A stretch of DNA of 64,000 nucleotides from Hepsetus odoe. Lineage: Eukaryota > Chordata > Actinopteri > Characiformes > Hepsetidae. Below the pieces are notes generated by a model. It had not been told where the DNA came from. It saw only the letters and a list, made by a program, of their open reading frames with translations, and ran no database searches. The position numbers and the translations under genes are program-made. This document shows, piece by piece, positions 49,161-61,869 of this stretch. Each line of letters starts with the position of its first letter. Within the stretch, counting starts at the first letter, position 1. Where the stretch lies: assembly GCA_017165825.1 (NCBI GenBank), contig CM029372.1, positions 5,531,042 through 5,595,041 on the forward strand, in the 5' to 3' direction.

Positions 49161-50189
49161 TATAAGCAATTTAGTAATCACTATAGATTATTTAGTAACT
49201 ATGATACATTATTTAGAAACCACTACAAATGATTCAAAATGTATTAAATGTTCTGCAGAACAAAAGGAGGAAATGAGAGCACAGCATATAGTTAAAGCCT
49301 TGCTCTACTGACTGCATGGGCTGATGTGCCGCTAGATCTGATCTCACTAGAAAGAAGAACGACCACCTGTATCCAAGAGTAAATATATATTCTGGAAAAA
49401 CCTTCTGTGGCTCAGCAATATTAGAGGCCTGTGAAGTAACCAGCTGTTACTAGCCTACAGTCACACCTATAATGAACTGTCTGAATCAAACAAATGATAA
49501 ACAGCCATTGGGTTCCTGTCCTGATGATCTGCTTCATTCAGGAATGGCAAAGCTCACGTCATGGAAAGAAACTTATCTGAAAATCTCTCTGAGATCTATC
49601 TCTTTCTCTCTCTCTCTCTCTATCTCGCTCTCTCTCTCTCTCTCCACATTGAATAATGTCAATGCTCCACTGGAGACCAGAAATAGTCAAAACATGGTAA
49701 TCTTGGAGATCTCTCGTTGGGGCCACTTTGACTTATACTGTGTTTAATAAAACCTAGTGAGCTAGTAAGCCTGTCTCAGAGCCTGGCAGGACATAGCAGT
49801 CACAGCCAAATCCAACTAATCTCACTCTGTACGTGCACAACAGTAGGAAAAAATAATTCCGGCCAAAGACCTGGGAGGGCATTTTGTTCAGCGCAATGAA
49901 AGAATAATAAAAATGAAGAAGCAGAATGTGATTCCAGCTTCACTTCCATAAAATGAAAGAGCAGGAGAGGGGAGGGGGGTGGGAGATTACTGAGGATAAT
50001 CAGCCGAGGAACAGTCTCTAGGGAAGAGAAATGAATGAAACAGAAGGGAGCTGTAAATGAGAGAGGCAGGGAAGGAGAGAATAATGCTTTTAAATACCAA
50101 CACAGTATGTATATTGTGCATTTTTCTTTTATTTCCTTAAAAATATTCAGTTTGTCTCGATTGCCAAAACTCTAATCTCCATTTTCAAC
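49161..50189. other. intergenic, no gene seen
   Basis: (TC)n at about 49603-49644 is the only recognised repeat. Confidence 0.5.
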
Positions 50190-51170
50190 TGCTGAAACCT
50201 CTTCAAATTGGAATGACCCTTTTTTCAAAACACATTTTCATTCACAAAACACATTCAGCGGTGTGGCGCACGCTGACCCAGAGTGTTACATACAGACCCC
50301 AAAAGTTAAACACAACTAACACTCTGTTGTTATCGCTAACACACCACCAGACAAAAATTGAGCACATGTCCAATCATTGATGTGGAGGAGGAATGTTTGT
50401 CAGAAGCGGTGAATAAAGAGGAGGATGAAGATGACCAAGAATAGGAGTTGTAATTTCAGATGATCATAGATGATCATGGTCCTGCTTCATACAATAATTA
50501 TGAGGGAATGCAATCAAATTTAGGCAGGTTCTCAGTGGCTGCTATAGACAGGACATTCAGAGAAGAAAACTGATCAAAATAAATCTGAATTCCCTTAAAG
50601 TTACAGTATGGTAGCGTGTGCTAAACAAAATTATCATTTGATGAACTGAAAGATGGACACATAAGGATGGAAGGGCATATATGTTTTCAACAGGAAACTC
50701 TTCTAATTAATATGGTTCTTCAAAATACTGCAGTATGTCGACAAGAAATACAACAAAAGTATGTACATTGTGAAAGAATTACAGACATGATGTTCAGGAA
50801 GAATAAATGACTGACACTGCTTACTGTAAAATAGTTTTATTCTTTTCTTTTCTTTCTTTTGCTGAATGTACTGTTGTTTATATGCAAATCAGTTTTCATT
50901 AAAAAAAAAAAATAAAAAAACTAAATAAAGACTTCTTTGTCCTTTGCCCAGATTGCAGTGTTTTGCATTTCTAAAGTGCTAAAGTGGGTAATGACTGCAG
51001 GGTAGTGTTTATGCACTGGCTGGCTTTGTGTGATGCCTGACAGCAGGTTTTGAGTCAACTGTTTGATTTTGTAGGACAAGCCAATGGTTTTGTGAGTGTT
51101 GCTTGCATTTTGGCATTTGTGTTTACTGTTTAGAGAATAGGAGAAGACATTTCAGGAAATATGTTTTATT
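50190..51170 (+). pseudogene. Tc1/IS630-type transposon relic with transposase N-terminal fragment (approximate limits)
   Basis: At about 50500-50572 one frame reads EGMQSNLGRF then SVAAIDRTFREEN, which matches the helix-turn-helix segment of IS630/Tc1-type transposases (NLxRxTVxxIIRTFRxEN pattern). The catalytic part is absent. Surrounding sequence (AAACACATTC repeats, a TTTTGTGAGTG word at about 51090) is likely part of the same element, but no inverted termini could be fixed. Confidence 0.5.
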
Positions 51171-51661
51171 ATTACAAAACTGTAATATGTTATAATTATA
51201 AAATGTCAGAATTTTTAAACTTGTTCAGCTGCATCTTCATGTATAAAAAGAACAGATATACAATCATGTGTGTGTGTGTGCACATGTGTGCATGTGTGTG
51301 TAGAGAAAGAGCAAGGAGAGACAAGTGGAGACAGTGTGTGTAAAACAGGTGATTATCTACAGTGTTTTTCACAAGAGTGGAGGTTAAGGCTGTTATACTG
51401 TCATAAGAATGTAAGAAACGGGGCTAAGACCTTGCATCGATGCTGACCTCCACAGTGACGAGTACAAAGCTGAGTCAGCATGTTACTGCTGCCCTCAGAC
51501 CACACAGTGCGTATTCACCTAATGACCATCCTTAAACTGGCCACACGCAGCACATACACTACAGAGCACCTGAGGACACACTGCAGAAGAAAAACAACTC
51601 AATCTGCATTTTAGTGTTTATACTTCATACACTTAGTTGGTTTCTGTTCTCAAACACACAT

Positions 51662-51696
<35 letters not shown>

Positions 51697-51937
51697 GTCA
51701 CACCCCTGCATGCAAAAACACACACAAAAGCTTGTGACTCATATGTATTGATTTTTCATGCAGTCAGTGGCATTGTATTACAATGAAAACATTCACTTCT
51801 TCCAGGAACTGGATTTACCTGTTCAACACTGCTTACCCGGGAGCAACAAGAAACCTGTTGCTGAATCTGCTGCAGAAAATGGGACAAGGGCACAAGGGTC
51901 AAAACTGTCAAAACAACCAATCATAGTTCAGATTAGT
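51171..51937. other. intergenic with (CA)n
   Basis: (CA)n at 51665-51692. No gene seen. Confidence 0.5.
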
Positions 51938-52180
51938 GCTGCAGCAGTGGCCTAGTAGTTAGTGAGTTGGTCCCAGGATCGGAAGGTCATGGGTTTGAAT
52001 CCCAGCCAAGTAGGTTGAGCTACCCTTGAGCAAGGTACTGTCCCCATCACTGCTCCCCAGGTGCTTTAAACAGCTGCCCCTGCTGCACGTGTATACAGGT
52101 TAAATGCAGAGGCTGAATTTCATTGTGCTTCACTGTGTGCTGTGCTGTGTTTCCCAATGACAATAAGTTCACTTTCACTT
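51938..52180 (+). mobile_element. tRNA-derived SINE, CACTTT-tail family
   Basis: The head reads GCAGTGGCCTAGTAGTTAGT with a near-B box GGTTTGAATCCC, then GAGCAAGGTACTGTCCCC, CTGCTCCCCAGGTGCTTT, GTTAAATGCAGAGG, GTGCTGTGCTGTGT and CACTTTCACTT. This is the clearest full-length example of this family here. Confidence 0.87.
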
Positions 52181-52896
52181 ATTGGTTTGAACTAATTTTC
52201 TTTATTTACAGGCCTAAAGGATGGACCCTTATTAATCCAAAGTTTATATCACTTTTCAGCGTTGTTCTCTTATGATTTGCTGACATTTTACTTGTGACAT
52301 TTCACAGACATTTATCCAAATTACTTTGTGAAATCCACAAATGTGAAATTAACCCGTCAGACTCCTCTCTGCAAGAAATGACAAGCTAATCGACACAAAA
52401 CAACAATAACAGATTTCTCCATTTTAAAATCAAGTCAAAGGGGTGTTGCAAATACCTGTGACCATCTCTCGAAGTAAATCTGTCAGGGTCTGTTCATTCT
52501 AACCCATTCGTTCAACCATTCTGATAATCATCAAACAGTGATTTAGCTTTGCTTATATGAGCCGCAGGAGTTAAAATGCTCTCACTCGGTTTAAGTTCAG
52601 CACTTTCCGTTTGGAAATAAACTGTGGAAAATATGACAAACGTGTGTGTGTTTTTATACAGGAGCGTTTACAGCTCCAGATGGGAATAGTGGGGATAATG
52701 ACCCAAACTCCAGAATCTAATGTCTCATGGCTAAGCGAGTAGCATGGGGAGCATGTGCGTACATTCCTCTGCTGATGAGCAGGTTGTGTGATTTAGTCCA
52801 TTTGATTACAGTGCAGAAATCCACTAATCAAAGGTTTACCTACGCAAAAAGAGAACCAGCCACGTGGAACTCTAGATCCCGTAGATTTGTTGTGTA

Positions 52897-52949
<53 letters not shown>

Positions 52950-53550
52950 AGGAGGAGCCAGTTTAGTTAGTTTGCTCTGTTTTCTAGAATTCGAGGAGTA
53001 TTCCAAGAGCAGAGAGGATTGTATTAATGACTGGAATAAAATTCAGATGGTGCTATTGTTTTTCTTTTCACACAAATAGAAAATATAAACTCATGATTTT
53101 TGTTTTTATTCTGAGCCTAATCAAAATCTGAGTTTCATCACTCAGGGAAGACTAACCCAAACGCTTGAGTCCCATGGCCAATGGGTGGGCAGGTGATACA
53201 CGATGAGCAAACTCAAACTCAGTGGGATGTGGGAGCTCATAGTTACATAATTTTGACCTCAGCATGTTTGAGCTGCAAATTGGGAAAAAGCACAGATGCT
53301 TCTTTTCATACTCACATCATAAGCAACAAACTAATAGTCTAATATTAATCTAATGGTTATGATTTGATTGATAAATTTGATGATGTATTTACCTACTGCA
53401 GTTTGTGTTTTACAGTGATGCAGTATGTGTTTTAAAGTGAGACATAAAACCACATCTTTAGAAATAAAGTGAAGTGCTGAGTATTAACAACTATTCCAAT
53501 AAACTGCTGCATGTGAAAGTTATGATACTCAAAGATGAGCTCAGATGTGT

Positions 53551-53595
<45 letters not shown>

Positions 53596-54200
53596 TTTTC
53601 AACATCAGTTCTGGATCATTAACGCATGATAAACTCAAACAGCTCTAATAAGAACCAGCTTGGGTCCCAGTGTTTCACGCACACTATCTCTCTCTCATAC
53701 ATACACACATACACACTCACGCACCCTCTGACAGATTTACCTGCTTCACTCATGTTACATGAGCTTCACCATGGTAACAACCCCCCAACACTTAAATTCA
53801 TCGTTCATTTATTGGCTCTTTTCTTGCAAACCACACCAAGAAACTAAGACTCACAAATATGAACTTGAATGAGATATCAATAACAATGGCATATTGGCAT
53901 ATTTGATCAAGCCAGGTCAGGCAGAAAGAAGGACAAAAGATCCAAATCAGAATCTTTATTGTTCCTGAGGGAAACTGCTCATATTGTTATCCACTGCATC
54001 TTGCTCAGAGGATGAACTAAAAGAGTAAGAAGCAAGATAAAGCCAAACCTCCTGCCTCACATTATTGTTCACTGCAACACTCTTAACACTTTATGGGCCA
54101 AAAGAATCACTTTTACCAGCCATTTTCTGTGTGGAGCACTCTCAGATGCACAATTTCCAGTAAAGTATAATTGTATTGTAGTGAGCAAATTATTATGCAC

Positions 54201-54232
<32 letters not shown>

Positions 54233-55340
54233 CTGAACAGTGAGGTGAAGTAGTTTGTGAGTCCAGGGAGCTGAACACAATACAGTTTTAATGCCACATT
54301 ATTATCAGCATCCGGAGAGTTCTTTATTCAGAAAGAAAAAATGTTAAATTGCAACTATGATTTTAAAAAGGGGGTCAATGGATTTCCAGTAGTAATTTAC
54401 AATACACTGATAATCATACTTTAACAGCTTTTGCAAAAAGTTCCCTTGTTGAACATTTGTCTAATATTCAACATTTTGAACAAAATAAAATTGTTAATCT
54501 ACACAAGCAGGAAATAACATTTTAACGCACGAAAAGATTTGTCTGGTGTAAAGAACAGCTGGTGCTGACAAATTACATAAGAAAGTGAATAACAACAAAA
54601 ATGTACAAAATATAGAGAAATACATTTTTGGAAAATAATAGAAAAAATAATAATTATACACTACTGTAAAATGTTTGGGTTACCCCTTAGTTCTACATGC
54701 TTTCCTAGTGAATGACCTGTATTGCAAATCTATTATTTTATTCCTGTCAAACTGCCTTATCTTTTCCATATTGAGTAGATTTTACAGTGACTGGCTGCAA
54801 AGTGCCTAAAGATACAAGGTTCTAAAGGGGTTCCAACCACTCATGATTTAGTGTCAGCAGTAAACTAATTACCAGCCTGATTATCTGTAATCCTCTTCTC
54901 CTGTTTCTTCACTTGTTTTCAGTTAGAAGCCTTTGTTCTGTTTTAATTATTCAAATGTAGGTCATGCTGTGGTTTAGAGAGAAAAAAAAAACTCAAGCTG
55001 ATCAGGTACAGGAACTGCACTGAAAATAAGGGACAACTACTCCTTAACAATACTGGGTGCTGAAAACCTCAAACTTGTTGTGCCAGTTGAAATGCAACCA
55101 GCTAACTTCAGCTGAACCCCTGATTGTGAGAAACATGAGGGTTATCTTGATAATCTATTTGGTAACCTAAAGAGATTTGATGTAGGTTCACTGGTTTCTT
55201 CACCAGACTCCGGTCTAAAAGCCCACTAATTATGCTTTGAGTCTATGGTTCATTTCCAAATGACTGCTACTATAAACACTACTTTAGCCCTTTACTACCA
55301 GTTCCTTAAATAAGTTATCCTAAACATACAGCTCTCTGCT
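52181..55340. other. intergenic with microsatellites, no gene seen
   Basis: (TG)n at 52898-52948, (TG)n at 53547-53593 and (GA)n at 54205-54232. ORFs over these arrays are repeat translations. Confidence 0.55.
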
Positions 55341-55578
55341 AAAAGTGAAAGTGACTAGATGTCATTGTGAACACACAGCACAGCATACAGTGAACCATAC
55401 AGTGTCTCCTCTGCATTTAATCCATACACTACATGCAGCAAGTAGGCAGCCATATCTAGCACCCGGGGAGCAATGTTGGGGACGGCTTCTTACGCAGTGA
55501 TATCTTGGTGCAACCAAGATGAACGCATGACCTTTCAATCATGGGGCCTAGTCCCTAACCACTAGGCCACCGCTGCTT
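55341..55578 (-). mobile_element. tRNA-derived SINE, CACTTT-tail family, decayed
   Basis: Reverse orientation: AAAAGTGAAAGTGAC at the start is the 3' tail, followed by AGCACAGCATACAGTGAACC and CTGCATTTAATCC. The tRNA head is at 55545-55578 (CTAACCACTAGGCCACCGCT). The B box is degraded. It is older than the copy at 58456. Confidence 0.8.
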
Positions 55579-56929
55579 CGCCATAAGATGCATAAGATCA
55601 TCCTACACTCACACTTCAATGACCAGGCCATGATTTGTACACTATAATTCCAGACAGCCAAAAAGCAATAAAACCTCCAAATTCAAAGTCCAACTTGCGC
55701 AAGCTGCAACTGGTTGACTGTACTCAATGTTCATGGTATCTATTCTGCATGCAACACCATTCTCAGATTATTCACTGATTATCTTGGAGTGGGAAGTGTT
55801 TTTATACTTTAAAACATTTAATGTGAAGATTATATGGATGGCCCAGTGAGTTAAATCATGTATAATGTCTCCTTCTGTAGTTGTACTTTAATAACTTTAA
55901 TAACTGCTGTTTCTATGGCTGGGAATTGCAGACAAGTGAGCAGACAATGTATCACATGCTGAGAATGAAAGAGCAGACAAATTCAAAGAAACTGGAGCAA
56001 CCCTAGCCTGCATGAGTTCACACATATGAGTCTAGAGATGGAGGTGGAGTTGTTAACAAAAATATAGTGTAGACATGAAGGTACAGAGAAAGCTGCTGAT
56101 GGAGGAAATGGAGGAAACCTCAGGTTAAAATCACACACCAGGGACTTTTTATGGATATATAAACAGACAGGGTGTACAGCCCTACTTTTGTGCTAAATGT
56201 CTGAATTCCATCACCTTAATGAAAATATGCTCATTACGCTGGCAGGGTTGATGTTATTCTGTGCATTTAGCACATCCCTATAAAGCCTAAAATACTCCTA
56301 GCCTCAGGAGTTTGTTAAATTTTATGCTGTTCTATTGAATAGATTTTGGAAGATACCTAAATGATTGTGTTATTTATTTTTTGCCCACGGGCTGGCAGTT
56401 CCTTTGTTCAGTTGATGGCCTGTTTGTTGCTTAGATGATTGTTTGGTTGAATGATTGGTTTGGTGATTAGTTAATTCTGCAGCTGTGTGATTGGTTGATT
56501 AGCTGACTGGTTTGCTGTTCAGTTGATTGGTTGGTTGGTTAGTTGTTGGGACCAAAAATGTTTGGAGGTACTTCAACTGTATTGACCAAGGATAAAGATC
56601 TGTAATTTGTTAAGGCTTTTTCTGAAAATATAAGTCTTCTGAATATACAGATGAAGGCACTGATATTTGTCATTCTTAACCTCAAAGAAATTGCAGGATG
56701 CAACAATTTGGTGTGATAGTTAATGTCCCACATACCAACAATCATGGCGACCTGAAAGCAAAGAGCCGGATGATTAATTAAGACACTCTTCTATATGTAG
56801 GTGAGAAATACATAGGGGTAATGGAGCTGATCCTCGAGAATGAGAACTGGGGCATCACTCTTCTGAAGAATCTCAGTTTATGATGGCAGAGCACACTGAC
56901 CCCAGCATGTATCACCTAACAGCAAGTTA
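55579..56929. other. intergenic, no gene seen
   Basis: A run of imperfect TTGGTTGATT-type words at 56410-56545 is a weak local repeat. No gene seen. Confidence 0.5.
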
Positions 56930-57163
56930 GTCCATTCCATTATCTGCCGCTTGTCCCAAACGGGGTCGCGGGGGAGTGCTGGTGTCCAATCGCGAGGACG
57001 GGGGACGCACCCTGAACAGGTCGCCAGCCCATCGCAGGGAGGAGCGGGACGGGGACGGCACCTTGCTCAAGGGTACCTCAGGGCAACCTATGGGGAAGGG
57101 GTTCGAACCCCCGATCCACCGATCATAGGGCCAACGCCCTAACCACTAGGCCACCGCTGCCCC
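56930..57163 (-). mobile_element. chimeric SINE: tRNA head joined to a different 3' tail
   Basis: On the minus strand the head (GGGGCAGCGGTGGCCTAGTG, B box GGTTCGAACCC near 57100-57111, GGTTGCCCTGAGGTACCCTT, GAGCAAGGTGCCGTCCC) is that of the CACTTT family, but the tail is GGCTGGCGACCTGTTCAGGG, GCGACCCCGTTTGGGACAAG and CGGCAGATAATGG. The tail resembles the repeat type at 24730-24964. CpGs are well preserved, so the insertion is probably young. Confidence 0.78.
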
Positions 57164-57804
57164 TTTCTGGAATTCTGCACCACCAGAGTGACATGAAATG
57201 ACGCAAATTCAACATCACTCTGCACAGTTCAGCATATCCAACAAAACTTTTAAAGGATTTCTATGCACCATCAGATGTCATAGTCTCACCTGCATCTCCA
57301 AATGATTCAGTTTTAGAGTACATACTAACTACCCTAAAAATGTAAATATGCGTCAAGAGGCACTGTTAAGAGCTAGCCCAGAACTGCCCCTGTAGACAAA
57401 TTTAAGAGAGGCAGACTATGTTTGTGACGCACATTCACGGAAGACCAGGCTGCTGATGGAAACAAGCACTAGGTGTTGTACCATCTGGCTCTCTGCCTTT
57501 TATTGTTCCCCAAAGAGCTGGCCATTAAGTGCAAACGCAAAGTCAACAACTACTCTCAGAGTGCTGCAAAGTGTTACACTGGAAACTCCGAAACTGACAT
57601 CTTTCTACAAACTGGCTAGAGTGCATTTGTCTACTGTTTTTAAAATTGGTTTTGGAGGCCCTGTGCCTTGCACATTTTATAGTTTACCCTGCTTCCAAAA
57701 CACCCGTTGCAACTATTTAACTAATTATCAAGTCATTAATGAGTTGAAGTAAGTGTGTAGAGTAAACCTTCAAATGTACAGGGCACTGGGACCTCCAGGA
57801 AATA
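57164..57804. other. intergenic, no gene seen
   Basis: The ORF at 57456-57752 has no recognisable domain. Confidence 0.5.
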
Positions 57805-58311
57805 CAGTACTGTGCAAAGTTTTAGGCAGGTGTGGAAAAAATGCTGTAAACAAAGAATGCTTTCAAAAATATAAATAATGATTGTTTATTCTTATCAATT
57901 TATAAAATGCTAAGTGAGCAAACAAAAGAAAAATCTTAATCAGATCAATATTTGGTGTTACTACCTTTTGCCTTCAAACCAGCATCAATTCTTCTGGCCC
58001 CCACAGAGCGCTGATCTCAACATCATCCAGTGTGTCTGGATCACATGAAGAGACAGAAGGATGTGAGGAAGCCTACATCCACAGAAGATCTGTGGTTAGA
58101 TCTCCAAGATGTCTGGAACATCCTACCAGCCGAGTTCCTTCAAAAACCGTGTGCAAGTGTACCTAGAAGAACTGATACTCTGATTTCTCTTTTGTTCATT
58201 CACTGCATTTTGTTGATTGATGAAAATAAATGATTAACACTTCCATTTTTGAATGCATTCTTTGTTTACAGCATGTTTTCCACACCTGCCTAAAACTTTT
58301 GCACAGTACTG
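57805..58311 (+). mobile_element. Tc1-derived foldback element, version B, complete ends
   Basis: TA flanks lie at 57803-57804 and 58312-58313. Ends are CAGTACTGTGCAAAGTTTTA on the left and AACTTTTGCACAGTACTG on the right. Between them, from about 58000, lies a readable C-terminal third of a Tc1 transposase (HMKRQKDVRKPTSTEDLW, then NILPAEFLQKPCASVPRR). The left arm is the antisense of the same 3' end, so the element is a foldback. There is no catalytic core. Confidence 0.9.
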
Positions 58312-58455
58312 TATATGACCCACTGTATTACAGAATAGTGCACATAGTAATATTCCTTGAATTTCTTAATGACGCTCCTTGACCTATTTAAAATTTGAAG
58401 TCAAAGTATGAAAAAAATTTCATTTTAAAATGACCCAAACATTGAAATGTAAAGA
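58312..58455. other. short intergenic spacer
   Basis: Nothing recognised between the two repeats. Confidence 0.5.
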
Positions 58456-58740
58456 GGGGCAGCGGTCGCCTAGTGGTTAGGGAGTTGCCCTGGCATTGGA
58501 AGATTGTGGGTTCGATTCCCTTAGGTAGGTTGCCCTGAGGTACCCATGAGCAAGGTACTGTCCCTGTCCCTGTCCCTGTCCCTGTCACTGCTCCCCAGGT
58601 GCTTTCAATAGCTGCCCACTGCTGCACGGTGTTTGTGTCAATGGGTTAAATGCAGAGGTCCAATTTCGTTGTGGTTTGCTATGACCTCACAATCACAAGG
58701 GTTGTCACTTTCACTTTTTTTTCACTTTTCATATTTAAAG
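58456..58740 (+). mobile_element. tRNA-derived SINE, CACTTT-tail family, with internal CTGTCC expansion
   Basis: The head has CGCCTAGTGGTTAGGGAG and a perfect B box GGTTCGATTCC at 58509-58519. The usual GTCCC step has expanded to about five CTGTCC units at 58558-58586. It ends in CACTTTCACTTT. Confidence 0.87.
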
Positions 58741-60460
58741 TATTTCCATGTTTCATTTTAGTAGTTCACGCTAGCTATGATAGATTAAAACTCAACCAAT
58801 GCCACTATGTTCCATTAAATGTTAAATGCAGCTTAGAAAATGAAATAGGATAGAAATTTCTTCCAAGAAAACAATCAAGAAATTTCATTTTTTAAAAGTT
58901 AAGTAACTTAAAATGCAGGCAAAATTTTACTCCATTCTTCATGGCTCTCACTATTTCTTTACCTATAGACATACCAAAGTAAGTCAGGAAAGACCTCTGG
59001 CTTACATTAGATCTGTGTACACTGGCTAAAGAAAGGTCAGTATAGCACACAGTCTCCAAAACTAATTGGCTTCACTGAACCTAACCCTAGTCCAGACCTT
59101 TGCTTCATCCCACAATGACTGTAAAGACCATGGAAACCACTGTCAACATGACCTGTATTTCTCAGAAGAGATTATTACTATGAGGCCAAAAGCTTAGGGT
59201 CAATTATATACTTCATTAAAATCCTTTAAAAAGGACGTGTATAAACTGTATTTTAGATTTTGACAAATATAGACAAATATAAAAATGAAATACCATTTAA
59301 AACTTTAAACTCACTCATCTCACTCCTTCACTCATTATCATAGCCATTTGTCCTAACTAGGGTCACGGGGGATGCAATTCAATTAAATGAAAGGTGTAAA
59401 AATAATCAAGTGCAAAATACAAGCCTTAACAACAAGCATTTTCTTTTCTTAAATTTGAATATGTTCTATAAATATTGCATGAGTCAACACCACAAATGTC
59501 ACACAGTGCATGGGTGCATGATAAATCATATTTTTATCATTATAGCAATACAAGTTTCTGATCATTGGATCAGAGTGTCAGGTCAGAAAGCACATAAGCA
59601 CTAAAGAGATACCACTGCAGAATATTAGAGCTTGTATGCAAATGATCACAAGCCCAAATTAAATACAGTGGGCAAAAATACTACACTGTTTAATATTAAT
59701 TGGCACCTTTGCGTGTCTTACTGAAATTATGATCAGATCATGGCACTGTCAGTTCATTCCATAATAACAGGCTGGACATAAAGGAAACACATTGAACTTC
59801 TCTTTCCGAGAGAATCTCTGATTTGCTTTCTCAGGAATCTCTAGCTGCGCTTAAGAGCCAAATGTTGGTATCTTGATCTTGATTCTGCACTACACAGTTT
59901 GATAGTAGAAAATAAAAAGCTTTGACAAGCTGTTGGCATTACATGAAGCTCAGGACAAAAACCGGGCACTGGGTGTTTCCTTTGGTTGCTAAATTAACCA
60001 GATTTCCTGTGGCTGGCTAGAACAAAGCAGATTCTTCTTAGGAAACTCTAAATATGTAATCTGTAGCTGAATATGAAATGGCTGTTTATTGTTGGTGGCC
60101 CAGATCACTACCAAAGAGGGCAAGAGCTGAGGGATCAGAAACGTTTGGGAACAGGTGTGGCCATATGGTTGGTGGAGCTCTTTCCTTTGATGATTGTGTA
60201 CAGAAGCACAAAAGGTCCTGTGAATCACCCCGTGATGCCTGCTGTTACAAAGGCACGAAGTACAATGGTTTGAATCTCTAAAGCAATCTTCAGCAGATAC
60301 TTTCCTTCAAAAAGCAACTCTTGGAAGGATTAATGCTTGTCTTTAGTTCTCTGATTCAAAGCGACTATATTAATAAGGTGCCTCCTAAAGGGACTTTCTC
60401 CTATACAACATTATTTGCTGTTACTGCAAACCTTGACTGTCATCAGTAGTATAACAGATA
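58741..60460. other. intergenic, no gene seen
   Basis: A short remnant of the 24730-type repeat may lie at 59325-59375 (CATTTGTCCTAACTAGGGTC). ORFs lack domains. Confidence 0.45.
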
Positions 60461-61850
60461 CACTACCCTGTGCGCACAATTATTAGGCAAGTGAGTATTT
60501 TGAGGATCAGCTTTAATCTGCAACAAATAAAATCAGTCAACCCAAAATGTTAATAACGCTGAAACCTGAATGTTTTACAATGTGAACATTCTCAGCTGGA
60601 TACACGTGTGCACAATTTTTAGGCAACTAAATGAAAAATTAACATTTTCCCCATCTCACTTTATTTTCATCTGTTAAAGTGAGAATAATAAACAACTCCC
60701 AAATTAACAAATAAACATTTCTGAAGTTTTAAATGAGTAAATAAATCAATGACCAGTATAGTCCGCCTTATTTTCAATAACAGTCATAATCCTTCCATTC
60801 ATGGAGTCTGTCAGAGTCAGCTTTGTGTGCAGCAGCAACCACAGCTTCCCAGACACTGTTCAGAGAGGTGGACTGTTTTCCTTCCCCGTAAATTTTCAGT
60901 TCAGGTGGGGAAGGGGGCCATGTCATTATTCTTTCATCTTAAGGACTGTACTGGCCACACAGTGGAGAACTTCCATGCATGTGATGGAACATTGTCCTGC
61001 AGAAAAATCATGGTCTTCTTGAAAGATGTAGACTTTTTCCTGAACCATTGCTTGAAGTGTCTTCAAAAAACTGCAGTAGGTTTGGGAGTTGATTTTGAGT
61101 CCATCTTCTACCCGAAAATGTCCAACTTGCTCGTTTTGAATAACACTAACCCATACCGGTACTTCCACCGTGCTGGCGTCTGAGTGGAAGTGGAGCTCTG
61201 TATCCGTTACTGATTCAGCCACAGGCCTATCCATCTGATCCGTCAAGAGATACTCTTATCTCATCTCATCAGTCCATAAAACTTTTCAAAAACCTTGAGA
61301 TATTTTTTGTTCCAGTCTTGACGTACCAACTTGGGTCTTGTCCAGTGGTGGTGGGGTTTCAGCCTTCCTTACCTTGGCCGTATCTCTGACAATGAACACC
61401 TTGTACTTCTGGACACTCCATGTAGGATGCAGTTATATGACAGCACTGGAGGATCATGGGTTCCTGGTAGGTTTACATTTGATTCTTCACAAATCTTTGA
61501 CAGTTTATTTGCTTCTTTTTTTCTTAGCACGTTTCTTGTGACCCTGTTGACTATTCGCAACATACCATCTGATGATCATGCCCCAATAGCTTAGCAATTT
61601 CAAGAGTGCTGCATCCCTCTGAAAGACCATTTTTGAGATTTCAGGGACTGTATCTCTTTTTTGGCCCATTTTGCCTGAGGAGGAAAAGAAGCTGTCTGAT
61701 AATTCTGATATCTGGTGTTGATTTAGGCCACACCCTCCCTCATTACACAAATACACACCACCTGATCCAATCAGCATTCAAGTTTATACAGCTTGGAGTT
61801 TGAATATATGCAAAATTACATGGTCAGAATACTCATTAAAAAAATACTCA
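60461..61850 (-). pseudogene. mariner/Tc1-superfamily transposon with decayed transposase on the minus strand
   Basis: The left end reads CACTACCCTGTGCGCACAAT next to a TA at 60459-60460. A minus-strand transposase is recognisable in pieces: the start with MGQKRDTVPE at about 61665, SQQGHKKRAKKKRSK, the middle MDRPVAESVTD, and the EDGLKINSQTY, FQEDHDFSAGQCSI and ITCMEVLHC region at 61220-60940. Frameshifts and a lost right terminus (near TACTCATAGTGGC) show it is inactive. The family differs from the foldback and the 48190 element. A TcMar-ISRm11-like assignment is tentative. Confidence 0.8.
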
Positions 61851-61869
61851 TAGTGGCGGACAGTGTGTA

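Noticed and set aside
60749..61594. ORFs on plus of 144 and 87 codons
   Set aside because: They are antisense frames of the decayed minus-strand transposase.
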